The notes under the pieces: generated by a model
The model's database searches: none
The model's input: the letters and a program-made list of their open reading frames with translations, nothing else
Told to the model about the DNA's origin: nothing
From: a virus
IMG/VR virus record: IMGVR_UViG_3300014501_000008
Coordinates: 1 to 44,105 of that record
DNA length: 44,105 nt
Reading direction: 5' to 3' (one strand)
Translations under genes and position numbers: made by a program
Shown here: one piece after another, positions 37,152 through 43,470 of the stretch
How positions within the stretch are numbered: position 1 is the stretch's first letter
Layout: each line of letters starts with the position of its first letter

Positions 37152-37546
37152 AGAAGTTTCAGTGCTTCGATAGCATCGGTTAAACTTAACACCACGGGAG
37201 TCCCGGTGCTAGATAAAAACTCATCCTGCTCGGCCTGGTCCTTACGCTTCCGTCTCCTACCGCTCTTAGTCGGAGTCTTGCACTCAATCGGCTGCCATAA
37301 GAACGTTTGATATTTAGATGACCAGTACAGCGTGAGCAAATCCGAGGGGAGTTTCGTCCATACCTTCACTCCCATTTTCCGTAATCCGTCGACTATGGGA
37401 GCCTGAGAAGCATCCGCCCTATGTGTATATCCTCGCCTACCCACTTCACGTCTCCCACAGCAAACGCATTTCCAGATCTCCTCCCAGTCACCACTCACTC
37501 GATGATTCTCGTGAGTACTAACTTCCCCTCCGCAAGGACAGATCAT
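37148..37546 (-). CDS. PD-(D/E)XK (VRR-NUC-type) nuclease
   Basis: Read from ATG 37546 (MICPCGGEVSTH), 132 residues; a GTG at 37597 could extend it by 17. A zinc ribbon CPCGG...CVCCGR comes first. Then ADASQAPIVDGLRKMGVKVW, a hydrophobic strand with SDLLTLYW, QPIECKTPTKSGRRRKRKD, and QDEFLSSTGTPVVL follow the core of VRR-NUC / resolvase-like nucleases: the D in SDLL and the ECK supply the metal ligands. A branched-DNA or resolving activity is likely. Its stop overlaps the next start as ATGA. Confidence 0.68.
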   Translation of the reverse strand: MICPCGGEVSTHENHRVSGDWEEIWKCVCCGRREVGRRGYTHRADASQAPIVDGLRKMGVKVWTKLPSDLLTLYWSSKYQTFLWQPIECKTPTKSGRRRKRKDQAEQDEFLSSTGTPVVLSLTDAIEALKLL

Positions 37547-37683
37547 ATTTAGCCATGCCCGTTGGTGAATTCCGCGCAGTCGTAGCCTAAGGACCACTGA
37601 CTACGCAGATAGCTATGCCCGTCGGAGCCATCCCGCTGTGAGCTACTTTCCCAAGCCGAGCTTGGTTGTCGTTTCGCGGCTTC
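37547..37683 (-). other. 137-base gap with open but startless frame
   Basis: After the TGA of the small gene at 37684, the same leftward frame stays open for about 44 codons (EAAKRQPSSAWESSSQRDG ... AEFTNGHG) but has no ATG, GTG or TTG. It may be readthrough sequence or a dead 3' end. A 6-bp hairpin CCAAGC-TCG-GCTTGG is also present. I see no promoter or RNA gene here. Confidence 0.3.
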
Positions 37684-37842
37684 TCACTTAGCCTGCCGCG
37701 CCCAGTAGGTGACACGCCCCCGCTTCTGGGTCTCAAACCCCATAGCGGCGGATTTCACGGCCTTTGGGGTCAAAGTCAGCGCGGGTTGCATGGAAAGGCG
37801 ATTGGCCTTAGGATTGGCCCGCAGTCTGAACAATTGCACCAT
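37684..37842 (-). CDS. Small basic protein, hypothetical
   Basis: Starting at ATG 37842 with GGGGAG eight bases upstream, 52 residues: MVQLFRLRANPKANR, then LTLTPKAVKSAAMGF and ETQKRGRVTYWARQAK. It is strongly basic (about 13 Lys/Arg, one Glu) and could bind DNA or RNA. A TTG at 37866 would extend it by eight residues. No known family is recognised. Confidence 0.55.
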   Translation of the reverse strand: MVQLFRLRANPKANRLSMQPALTLTPKAVKSAAMGFETQKRGRVTYWARQAK

Positions 37843-37864
37843 AAACCAGCTCCCCGCTGTACGC

Positions 37865-37886
37865 AAGGCCCCTTCATCGGGGCTTT
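37865..37886 (+). terminator. Hairpin, possible rightward terminator
   Basis: AAGGCCCC-TTCATC-GGGGCTTT can form an 8-bp stem followed by GTCGTTT on the + strand. No + strand gene lies upstream, so its job is unclear; on the minus strand it covers the end of one gene and lacks a T-run. It could stop stray rightward transcription or fold in the leftward mRNA between two genes. Confidence 0.35.
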
Positions 37887-38143
37887 GTCGTTTCTGGTGA
37901 TGCCAATTGATCGAAAAAGCTCTCCCAGATTTTAGATAGCTTAAGGGTGAGCTCGAAATCCCTATCCAACTCTTGCTCTAGCAATTGTTCCCTCAGATCA
38001 GCGATTGCCGCTTCCTCTGTAGGTCCGCGCCCGATTGGACAGTTGGAGTCAGGGGCACCATCGTAGGTGTCATCGTCCACCGCGCTCCAATCCATGCTGC
38101 GGCCTGGGATAGGCGGGTAAACGTACTCAGTGCGGATCTTCAT
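37874..38143 (-). CDS. Conserved small phage protein
   Basis: This is an 89-residue protein, ATG. PPIPGRSMDWSAVDDDTYDG, then APDSNCPIGRGPTEEAAIADL, is a pattern I know from many small proteins of Gram-negative phages (PIP.R..DWSA...YDG...PIG.G.T..EAI.DL). The C-terminus is a charged helix. The function is unknown in every case I know. It sits second or third in the leftward early genes. Confidence 0.72.
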   Translation of the reverse strand: MKIRTEYVYPPIPGRSMDWSAVDDDTYDGAPDSNCPIGRGPTEEAAIADLREQLLEQELDRDFELTLKLSKIWESFFDQLASPETTKPR

Positions 38144-38288
38144 AATACTTCCTCACAGCTGCCAAGTACGAAATGGCAGGGATGCACTCATCCTCCTCGG
38201 GATACCCAAGGCAGACGATTCCACTGTCGGCTAAGTACCCCAGGTACGTGCCGTTTATGTGGATGTGAATGGGCTTTTCGCTCTGCAT
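38127..38288 (-). CDS. 53-residue hypothetical protein
   Basis: MQSEKPIHIHINGTYLGYLA, then IVCLGYPEEDECIPAISYLA and a short polar tail. It is acidic with two Cys separated by nine residues. The ATG has GGACC upstream but no strong ribosome binding site. The 3' end overlaps the following gene by 17 bp, the normal close packing here. Family unknown. Confidence 0.55.
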   Translation of the reverse strand: MQSEKPIHIHINGTYLGYLADSGIVCLGYPEEDECIPAISYLAAVRKYYEDPH

Positions 38289-38333
38289 GGTCCGTGTATG
38301 ACTTCCGATCTCTGATCCTGACCTTTTCCTTTT

Positions 38334-38537
38334 TCACTTCTTCACCTTGCGTCCATTCATGTGATAGGTGAAACGTCTCTCAATCCCTAAAGCCTCAAGG
38401 AGCTGCGGTGTGGGCTTTCTAATCCCATTTAGCACTAAGCTGATGAGCCCTTGAGATACCCCAAGCTCCCGTCCAAGCTCAACCTGATTGCTTGCCTTAA
38501 GTCGGGACCGCAAGACTTCTACCGGATTTATTTCCAT
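38334..38537 (-). CDS. Cro/CI-type HTH regulator
   Basis: This 67-residue protein reads from the second of two nearby ATGs; ATG 38543 would give 69. The helix-turn-helix is clear: NQVELGRELGVSQGLISLVL, roughly residues 18-37, followed by NGIRKPTPQLLEALGI. There is no dimerisation or cleavage domain, so it is Cro-sized, not a full lambda-type repressor. It is the first leftward gene and probably controls the divergent promoters. The transcript may begin at the second ATG, with no leader. Confidence 0.78.
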   Translation of the reverse strand: MEINPVEVLRSRLKASNQVELGRELGVSQGLISLVLNGIRKPTPQLLEALGIERRFTYHMNGRKVKK

Positions 38538-38543
38538 GCGCAT

Positions 38544-38572
38544 ATGATAATATTTCGTAAAGGGTATTGCAA
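38544..38572 (-). promoter_or_regulatory. Leftward promoter of the regulator gene
   Basis: TTGCAA (38567-38572), a 17-base spacer and TATCAT (38544-38549, 5 of 6 consensus). The expected start, 6-7 bases on, falls on the ATG at 38537, so the mRNA may be leaderless, as for lambda cI from PRM. There is no Shine-Dalgarno sequence before either ATG. Confidence 0.6.
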
Positions 38573-38595
38573 ATCTATTTCGCTTGCGGTATTGT
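38567..38595 (+). promoter_or_regulatory. Rightward early promoter sharing the -35 box
   Basis: The same palindromic TTGCAA (38567-38572) read rightward has a 17-base spacer and TATTGT (38590-38595). The expected start is about 38602, giving a short leader with AAGGAG before ATG 38621. Two polymerases could not use the shared hexamer at the same time, so the two promoters are mutually exclusive in this reading. Confidence 0.55.
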
Positions 38596-38620
38596 GATTC
38601 CCATGAGCAAGGAGATACGA

Positions 38621-38794
38621 ATGGACGTACCGGAAGAGTTCCGCGCCTTGCTGGCGCTGCACCCGTCTACAAAATATTGGGACGATGTACTGAAGCGCAT
38701 AGTGGAATGCACCCCGGAGCCTGTCAGGCATACCACTGAATATTACGAGCGCCGCTGCGAGCCTCTTCTGGAGCCCACCGATGAATCCCGATGA
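38621..38794 (+). CDS. First rightward early protein, hypothetical
   Basis: ATG 38621 has an excellent AAGGAG six bases upstream and gives 57 residues; ATG 38603 (six residues longer) has none. MDVPEEFRALLALHPSTKYW is followed by a helix and an acidic end. It has no HTH. As the first gene after the early promoter it could be a regulator or host-takeover factor, but nothing in the sequence proves this. Confidence 0.62.
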   Translation: MDVPEEFRALLALHPSTKYWDDVLKRIVECTPEPVRHTTEYYERRCEPLLEPTDESR

Positions 38795-38945
38795 AAGGCA
38801 GAGCCTCATTGAGCGCCGCGCCGAGCTTCAATTTGAGATAGCAAAATTAGGGATTGCAATGCGTCCCATGAGAGTGAGGCGTGAAGAATACGAGCGGGAG
38901 TTACGGGAGATCGAGGAAATATTCATGGAGATGGAGAATGCGTGA
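38781..38945 (+). CDS. Small coiled-coil protein
   Basis: This is a 54-residue protein, ATG, overlapping the previous gene by 14 bp. It is almost wholly helical and charged (RQSLIERRAELQFEIAKLG; EYERELREIEEIFMEM) with heptad-like Leu/Ile spacing. Probably a small dimer or trimer that binds a partner. Family unknown. Confidence 0.6.
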   Translation: MNPDERQSLIERRAELQFEIAKLGIAMRPMRVRREEYERELREIEEIFMEMENA

Positions 38946-39021
38946 CGCGGACAATCAGTTGACGTTCTTTATCATCTTCTGCGCCATTGCAGGCTTCGTT
39001 ATCGTGCTTCTGTTCGGGTGA
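38938..39021 (+). CDS. 27-residue single-span membrane peptide
   Basis: ATG 38938 has GATGGAG just upstream and overlaps the previous stop by 8 bp. The product is MRDADNQLTFFIIFCAIAGF followed by a short Val/Leu-rich end and Gly: a polar N-terminus and one hydrophobic span. Small phage membrane peptides like this can act in exclusion, signalling or membrane protein regulation. The open frame, ribosome site and tight packing argue it is made. Confidence 0.55.
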   Translation: MRDADNQLTFFIIFCAIAGFVIVLLFG

Positions 39022-39024
39022 GGT

Positions 39025-39189
39025 ATGGAAGAGCCTGGATGGGAGATGCAGGAAGAGTGCGAGAGACGCGAGCACGATGAGGAACAAGCCTTACTTGCCG
39101 CCGATCACGGATACCTCGAGTGGCTTGAGGCGACTGATGAATGGCTTAGATCAACGACGGGAGAGATCGATGTACGCGACAGTGACTGA
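39025..39189 (+). CDS. Acidic 54-residue protein
   Basis: It starts three bases after the preceding stop, with GAGGT upstream. MEEPGWEMQEECERREHDEE and an end of TTGEIDVRDSD make it strongly acidic (about one third Glu/Asp). Acidic early proteins of phages are often nucleic-acid mimics or host inhibitors; that is only a thought. The 3' end overlaps the next gene by 20 bp. Confidence 0.55.
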   Translation: MEEPGWEMQEECERREHDEEQALLAADHGYLEWLEATDEWLRSTTGEIDVRDSD

Positions 39190-39622
39190 AATTGGAAAGA
39201 CTCAAAAAGGCACCCCCAAGCTAAAGCTAAACGGCACTTGGGTCTTTGCTGGCAATCTCACCATCGACGGGATCGTAGTCGGTCGGGACATTGAGTACTG
39301 GGTTAAGCCTTTCAAGATGGCGAATGGCAAATCCATCGACATGCTAGAGGCGTGGCTTCCATCCAAGCCTCTCCCCGTGGCTTCCACGCCGACAGATGTA
39401 CCCCCGGTAGTACCCCAAGGGTCTAGGGAGATCCCCGCTAATTACGCCTTAGGGAACGGTGCAGAATCGATTCCTGAGGCAGAAATGAGATACATCAGTA
39501 ACGAGATAGCGGCTCTTATCACCGCAAACGTCATTAAGGCTCCGGCAGACATCCGCACTTGGGTGCTTGCTCTCAGAGCTTCGCTTAAGCCCGCGGATGA
39601 GTTTGAGACCGAAATTCCGTGA
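39170..39622 (+). CDS. Hypothetical protein, possible OB-type N-terminus
   Basis: This is a 150-residue protein, ATG with GGGAGAG upstream. The first 65 residues (MYATVTEIGKTQKGTPKLKL, WVFAGNLTIDGIVVGRDIEY) look like a small beta barrel such as an OB fold. A Pro-rich linker and an acidic helical C-terminal half follow. The layout, barrel plus acidic tail, recalls single-stranded DNA-binding proteins, and the next two genes are recombination-type. No nucleic-acid-binding residues can be asserted. Confidence 0.55.
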   Translation: MYATVTEIGKTQKGTPKLKLNGTWVFAGNLTIDGIVVGRDIEYWVKPFKMANGKSIDMLEAWLPSKPLPVASTPTDVPPVVPQGSREIPANYALGNGAESIPEAEMRYISNEIAALITANVIKAPADIRTWVLALRASLKPADEFETEIP

Positions 39623-39939
39623 TCTCCGAGGAACAGTGTGAGAACGCCTTGAAGTACCTTGCAGCAACCGATGAGACAGGAGCGATCCTGAAGGGGCAGG
39701 TGGCCTCCAAGGAGTATCTGGCTAAGTTGGCCCGCTCTAAGGTCTTTCTCCTGTCTGAAGGCTCCGTAGAGGCTAGGAAGGCTACAGCGGAAGTATCCCC
39801 TGAGGTGCAGGGCGCAGAGATGGATTACTGCACCGCAGTGGTGGAGTACGAGAAAGTCCGAGCGAAGCGCGCTACTCGTGAGCTGGTGGTCGAGACTTGG
39901 CGTACTTGTTCGGCAAACCAGCGGCGCGGAAACATATGA
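39619..39939 (+). CDS. Conserved phage protein next to a recombination nuclease
   Basis: This is a 106-residue protein, GTG in a GTGA overlap. The helical core with ASKEYLAKLARSKV, AEMDYCTAVVEYEKVRAKRA and the end LVVETWRTCSANQRRGNI is a recurring phage signature (KRA...L(V/I)(I/V)E.WR...ANRRGN(I/V)). Its role is unknown. It usually accompanies single-strand annealing or Ref/HNH genes, as here, and its stop overlaps the Ref-like ATG. Confidence 0.7.
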   Translation: MISEEQCENALKYLAATDETGAILKGQVASKEYLAKLARSKVFLLSEGSVEARKATAEVSPEVQGAEMDYCTAVVEYEKVRAKRATRELVVETWRTCSANQRRGNI

Positions 39940-40334
39940 AACTTTCCTCATACATGACCCGTACCGAGAAAGAGCGCATTACGCTCATGTTGAAAATCGG
40001 GTGCCTCGCTTGCAAGGATGAACGCCAAAGGCTAGAGAATCCTTCGTGGTTTACCCTGAGGCCAGAGGTTCATCACTTGATTGAAGGTTCTCGCAGGCTA
40101 GGACATCGCTATACGATTCCCCTATGTCCGGCACACCACAGGGGTCAATGGACCGAGGAACAGCGCGACTATTGGAAGGCCCTGAAGATCGAGAACAGAC
40201 CCTCCATTGCTGAGAGCCGCAAGAGTTTCTATGCCCGCTACGGTACAGAACATGCGATGTGGGAGAAAGTTCAGAACACTCTCGCACAACCGATTGCTTG
40301 GCCAGTGAGCAAGATCTTCAAGAGAGCCTCATGA
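39936..40334 (+). CDS. Ref-like HNH (RecA-dependent nuclease family) protein
   Basis: The ATG at 39936 overlaps the previous stop as ATGA and gives 132 residues. IGCLACKDER, PEVHHLIEG, RRLGHRYTIPLCPAHHRGQW are the metal- and DNA-binding motifs of the phage P1 Ref / recombination-enhancement family: two Cys, an HH pair, and the final CxxHH. Ref makes RecA-targeted cuts. The family call is strong, the RecA dependence is by analogy. This is the only clear DNA enzyme in the rightward unit. Confidence 0.78.
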   Translation: MKLSSYMTRTEKERITLMLKIGCLACKDERQRLENPSWFTLRPEVHHLIEGSRRLGHRYTIPLCPAHHRGQWTEEQRDYWKALKIENRPSIAESRKSFYARYGTEHAMWEKVQNTLAQPIAWPVSKIFKRAS

Positions 40335-40510
40335 GCCTGCCCTACCTCTCACTCCATATGACCGCTTTGAGGGAACAGCGAGATGCTGCCGTGCGCGAGC
40401 TTGAGGAGCTGAAGGAACTTCTGCGCATCTGGGCGGGGAAGGATTACACCAATGCGATGACAGCACGGCAGTGGCTCATCGAAGTTGCGAGGGATGTACG
40501 TCATGTCTGA
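40331..40510 (+). CDS. Small helical protein
   Basis: This 59-residue protein is read from ATG 40331 in an ATGA overlap. MSLPYLSLHMTALREQRDAA continues into a coiled-coil-like helix and ends TARQWLIEVARDVRHV. A longer upstream frame is only the shadow of the Ref-like gene. Function unknown. Confidence 0.58.
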   Translation: MSLPYLSLHMTALREQRDAAVRELEELKELLRIWAGKDYTNAMTARQWLIEVARDVRHV

Positions 40511-40691
40511 AGAGGAGCGTGTACCGGAGCGGTACTTGGGCGACGCCGTGTATGCGTCATATGACGGGTATCACATCTGGCTCAAGACCGGCGACGGCAA
40601 CAATCAAAGAATCGCACTAGAGCCTGCGGTGTACCGCGCGCTCGTTGACTACCACACAGAACTGGAGAAATTCTATGAAAACGCTCGCTGA
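40503..40691 (+). CDS. Conserved small phage protein
   Basis: This 62-residue protein starts at ATG 40503, overlapping the previous stop by 8 bp. DAVYASYDGYHIWLKTGDGN then QRIALEPAVYRALVDY is a motif I know from many small phage proteins (VYA.FDG..I.L.T..G....I.L.P.V...L..Y). It is probably a compact beta-helix-beta fold. Its role is unknown. Confidence 0.65.
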   Translation: MSEEERVPERYLGDAVYASYDGYHIWLKTGDGNNQRIALEPAVYRALVDYHTELEKFYENAR

Positions 40692-41124
40692 GATGAGGGA
40701 CGCCGCCACCAAGTTATACGAGCGCCAGATGGCGACATTCGACAAGCTTGAGGGCTACTACGGGGCGCTGAGTGAGGAGTTCGAGCCGTTGAACCCCTAC
40801 GCCTACGCGGACCCTTTCGACCTAAACGTGACGATTACCGGCGACAAGGCGAAGCTCGCCAAGGCGTTTGGGATTCTGCGCCGCAATGGTTTCGTACCTG
40901 ACGCGAGGCCCAAGGAGAAGGACACGAGCTTCAACACGCATTTTCGTCAGACGGATGGCACCTCGATATACCTGTCGTTTTCTTCAACGGTCTGCAAGCG
41001 CGTCCAAGTCGGCACGCGCACGGTTGAGGAACCCGTCTACGAGATCCAGTGCGACGAGCGGCCAATCGACGAAAGCGGGCACGAGATTCCCAAGACGAGT
41101 CCGGACGCGGAGTTGCCGTTTTGA
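40675..41124 (+). CDS. Hypothetical early protein
   Basis: This is a 149-residue protein, ATG 40675, overlapping the previous gene by 17 bp. It begins with a charged helix (KTLAEMRDAATKLYERQMA). The middle alternates strands and helices (FDLNVTITGDKAKLAKAFGI, FNTHFRQTDGTSIYLSFSS), and the end is acidic (ESGHEIPKTSPDAELPF). The acidic tail ending in Phe resembles the protein-contact tip of single-stranded DNA-binding proteins, but there is no OB-fold evidence. Family unknown. Confidence 0.6.
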   Translation: MKTLAEMRDAATKLYERQMATFDKLEGYYGALSEEFEPLNPYAYADPFDLNVTITGDKAKLAKAFGILRRNGFVPDARPKEKDTSFNTHFRQTDGTSIYLSFSSTVCKRVQVGTRTVEEPVYEIQCDERPIDESGHEIPKTSPDAELPF

Positions 41125-41382
41125 CCAAAGAAGCGCTTACATCGGAGAAGCGCCCTATTTGCGAAGGCTGCGGCTGCGAGCTTGACCCGGAGACGTGTCA
41201 CTGCGGCGACCCTATCGAAGGCCATAGCGCCTACGGTGGCCATACAGCCGTGCCGATGGGGTGCCAGTGTGGCCGGGAGCCGCCTGAGCCCGATGGAGCC
41301 CGATGGCGAGTGTTATCGCGGAGGGGAAGCGGCAAGCGCCTTAGCCGAGGAACAGGCGCGCATACAGCGAGAACTCAAATGA
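41121..41382 (+). pseudogene. Zinc-ribbon gene frameshifted by a 10-bp duplication
   Basis: A TTG at 41121 overlapping the previous stop opens CEGCGCELDPETCHCGD...PMGCQCGREPPEPDG, a known phage Cys-rich motif (three CxC/CxxC pairs). At 41286-41305 GAGCCCGATG is duplicated; downstream the original frame turns to Arg-rich nonsense, while the next frame reads ECYRGGEAASALAEEQARIQ and stops at 41382 in an ATGA overlap with the next gene. Removing one repeat restores one gene. As it stands, the frame runs on into the next gene, giving a possible 178-residue fusion (41121-41657). Confidence 0.7.
41286..41305. repeat. 10-bp tandem duplication GAGCCCGATG x2
   Basis: Two perfect adjacent copies (41286-41295, 41296-41305). 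The duplication shifts the zinc-ribbon gene's frame by one base and removes its stop. It may be recent slippage, a population variant, or an assembly error; read data would tell. Confidence 0.95.
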
Positions 41383-41657
41383 GCGACAAGCCCTCAAAGG
41401 ATGTTTCTTTGCTTGATTATCTGCGGGAGGTCAATCCGCACAGCAGTCCGAGCATGGCTGCGCTCTACATGCGGGGTGGCGCTGACGCGATCGAGCGGCT
41501 GATAAGCGAGCGTGACCGAGCCAACGACTTACTACGACGCTCATGGTTCAGGGCCTCAAGCAGAGAGCCAGACTTACACAACGAAGTACTCAAACACTTC
41601 GGATATGCCGATACGAGAGAAGCGATGCACGAATCCGAGACGAGCCGTGGCACTTAA
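41379..41657 (+). CDS. Hypothetical helical protein
   Basis: ATG 41379 overlaps the repaired stop of the zinc-ribbon gene as ATGA, giving 92 residues. MSDKPSKDVSLLDYLREVNP is followed by helices with Arg-rich segments (DAIERLISERDRANDLLRRS). It is in frame with the mutated upstream gene, so translation can now also arrive from there. Family unknown. Confidence 0.58.
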   Translation: MSDKPSKDVSLLDYLREVNPHSSPSMAALYMRGGADAIERLISERDRANDLLRRSWFRASSREPDLHNEVLKHFGYADTREAMHESETSRGT

Positions 41658-42000
41658 AATTCCATTGGATTTGGAGGTCTATCGTCGGCCACATTGGACT
41701 GATCCCAAAGACATGGGAGATAGGCACAACGGCTGCTTTCAGATTCCCAAGCGCTTTATGGTGATCGTGGCAAGCTCTGGCGAGGGCTGGGAGCACGTCT
41801 CGGTCAGCGTCAAGGATCGTTGCCCGACGTGGGAGGAAATGGAGTGGGTCAAGCGAAGGCTCTGGGAGGACACCGACACGGTGATGCAGCTTCACGTGCC
41901 GCCAGCCGAACATAAAAACCTTCATCCGTACTGCCTGCACTTATGGCGTCCGCTGCAAGCAGAGATCCCGAGGCCGCCAAGCATCTTTGTTGCACCCTAG
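41647..42000 (+). CDS. Conserved phage protein (DUF7694-like)
   Basis: From GTG 41647, 117 residues; other starts up to 41512 lie inside the previous gene. The block NGCFQIPKRFMVIVASSGEG, WEHVSVSVKDRCPTWEEMEW, VMQLHVPPAEH and HPYCLHLWRPL...IPRPPS is a well-conserved unknown family of phages. The invariant His, Cys and Trp suggest a functional site, but no activity is known to me. Confidence 0.72.
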   Translation: MALKIPLDLEVYRRPHWTDPKDMGDRHNGCFQIPKRFMVIVASSGEGWEHVSVSVKDRCPTWEEMEWVKRRLWEDTDTVMQLHVPPAEHKNLHPYCLHLWRPLQAEIPRPPSIFVAP

Positions 42001-42009
42001 GAGAATGAC

Positions 42010-42204
42010 ATGACGACCAAGGTACGAATCACGAACATCAAAGAAGAAGGTAACGCGCATAGCAATGGCGACGTTGTTGTGCACGGACTTGCTGCGGGCC
42101 GGGTAATTCTGGCTCCTGGTGAGTCACACGAGGAATGGCTGAAGCACGGCGATCTGCCTGAGCCTCTGACAATCACCGAGCGATGGCCGTCACAGCCCAA
42201 GTAG
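42010..42204 (+). CDS. Small beta-rich protein
   Basis: This is a 64-residue protein, ATG with TAGGAG upstream at good spacing. MTTKVRITNIKEEGNAHSNG, then VVHGLAAGRVILAPGESHEE and a short acidic end. It reads as a single small beta barrel. Proteins beginning KVRITN...N.G....V with APGES/EEW are common in phage early regions, function unknown. Confidence 0.6.
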   Translation: MTTKVRITNIKEEGNAHSNGDVVVHGLAAGRVILAPGESHEEWLKHGDLPEPLTITERWPSQPK

Positions 42205-42228
42205 GCGCACTGAACGGGGAACGAGGCA

Positions 42229-42393
42229 ATGAAAGTTGATCCGAGAGTAGTTGAGCCATTCAATAAATGGTGGCGTGAACGCAATCACTGCGAGCCTAGT
42301 CCACAGGCTGTCGAGGCGTTTGCTGCTGGATTTAAGGCTGGAATGCAACGCGCCGTAGACGATGCCTGCGCCATCATCCGTAACACGAAGTGA
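42229..42393 (+). CDS. 54-residue hypothetical protein
   Basis: ATG 42229 follows GGGGAACGAGGCA, a fair ribosome binding site. MKVDPRVVEPFNKWWRERNH, EPSPQAVEAFAAGFKAGMQR and a short Cys-containing helix. The EAF..GF.AG segment resembles small phage proteins with a helical hairpin. Function unknown. Confidence 0.6.
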   Translation: MKVDPRVVEPFNKWWRERNHCEPSPQAVEAFAAGFKAGMQRAVDDACAIIRNTK

Positions 42394-42399
42394 CATAAC

Positions 42400-42645
42400 A
42401 TGTGGCAGCTAATTAAAACAGCGCCTAAAGACGGGTCCGACATTATCGTCGGCTTTGACTTCGCTAGTGTGTGGATAGTGCATGTGGCGTGGTACCGAAA
42501 CGAGGGAATCGAGAATGGCTGCGAAAGTTCAGAAGATGTTGGTTGGTGGTCCTACGTGCGTCACAGCGTCACGCAGGAAAAGTTGGAGGGCCACTATGAG
42601 CCAACTCACTGGATTCCGCTGCCGCCAGTGCCCGCTCTGACATAG
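42400..42645 (+). CDS. DUF551-like small protein
   Basis: This is an 81-residue protein, ATG six bases past the previous stop. MWQLIKTAPKDGSDIIVGFD at the start and THWIPLPPVP at the end frame the DUF551-type pattern (W..I.TAPKDG..I...., ...THW.PLP.PP). This family is widespread in phages and mobile elements and has no established function. Confidence 0.72.
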   Translation: MWQLIKTAPKDGSDIIVGFDFASVWIVHVAWYRNEGIENGCESSEDVGWWSYVRHSVTQEKLEGHYEPTHWIPLPPVPALT

Positions 42646-42656
42646 TAACCGCACAA

Positions 42657-42863
42657 ATGAGAATCAAGCTCACAGACGACCTTGTGCACGCGATCCGGGT
42701 ATCGGGCCTCACCGATGCCTTCTGGGCGCGCACGCTCAAAACGTCCGTGGGCGTGATTTTCAACGCGCGTACAGGCGTCACGCACAAGGGCCACTCCACG
42801 CCACCGGACAAGCGCCCGAGGCGTCCTGGCGGGCGGTATGCGGCTAAGGAGGCCATACGCTAA
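42657..42863 (+). CDS. Small basic protein, possible DNA-binding
   Basis: This is a 68-residue protein, ATG. KLTDDLVHAIRVSGLTDAFW followed by ARTLKTSVGVIFNARTGVTH has the length and spacing of a short HTH (helix, turn, helix with GV.F..R.G.TH), and the C-terminus is very basic (DKRPRRPGGRYAAKEA). The resemblance is to phage proteins that recognise DNA through a minimal HTH; unproven. The stop overlaps the next ATG. Confidence 0.58.
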   Translation: MRIKLTDDLVHAIRVSGLTDAFWARTLKTSVGVIFNARTGVTHKGHSTPPDKRPRRPGGRYAAKEAIR

Positions 42864-43129
42864 TGGGCTACTTCAGCAATGGCAGCGAGGGCATGGACTA
42901 CTACGAGGCGTACTGTTCCAAGTGCGTATTCGACAAGGACCAAAGCTGCCCTATCTGGAATCTGCATCTTTTGCACAACTACGACGAGTGCAACAAAGAT
43001 GGCAGCTTCCTTCACAAGCTGATTCCGCGCTCGAAGGACCATTTGAGCAACGAGGAATGCAAGTTCTATATGCCAGCTCCGAGCATGGGGCTGCCACTAA
43101 ACGATCCTAGTGCGGAGGCGAGCAAGTGA
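42863..43129 (+). CDS. Cys-rich conserved phage protein
   Basis: This is an 88-residue protein, ATG in a TAATG overlap. MGYFSNGSEGMDYYEAYCSK, then CVFDKDQSCPIW, NYDECNKDG and NEECKFYMP. Five Cys at conserved places suggest a zinc site. The MGYFSNGTEG...Y...YC..C.....C.IW pattern is frequent in phage early regions. Its function is unknown. Confidence 0.7.
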   Translation: MGYFSNGSEGMDYYEAYCSKCVFDKDQSCPIWNLHLLHNYDECNKDGSFLHKLIPRSKDHLSNEECKFYMPAPSMGLPLNDPSAEASK

Positions 43130-43470
43130 GTATCTACGAGGAAAGGCGGGGCCATTGCACGCCCAGCTACAGCCCCGAAGCGCCGATGTCGGTCAAGGAG
43201 TTCCTAGAGAAAGCCTTGGCTGCAATCAGGCGTCGGCGTGGGCTGATTCATGGCTCTTGGAACAACCGCCACGGTGTATGCGCTATGGGAGCTTTCGGCG
43301 CAAAGCATGATGGCGCTGTGGTGCCCTACGCTATAGGGAATGCCCTGCAAGCCTTCAATGACTCCATGCCGAAGGCGACGCCAGCACTTCGGCGGCGCAA
43401 GGTCATTTCGTGGCTTGAGAACAAATTGGCGTCGCTACCGACTCCCAATGGAGATGCGCGGAATGAGTGA
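43126..43470 (+). CDS. Hypothetical protein
   Basis: This is a 114-residue protein, GTG in a GTGA overlap. The N-terminal part is polar; VKEFLEKALAAIRRRRGLIH then GSWNNRHGVCAMGAFGA is reminiscent of the DUF6197-type pattern (A..LI...G...G.......C..GA). The C-terminal half is helical and basic. No role known. Confidence 0.58.
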   Translation: MSIYEERRGHCTPSYSPEAPMSVKEFLEKALAAIRRRRGLIHGSWNNRHGVCAMGAFGAKHDGAVVPYAIGNALQAFNDSMPKATPALRRRKVISWLENKLASLPTPNGDARNE

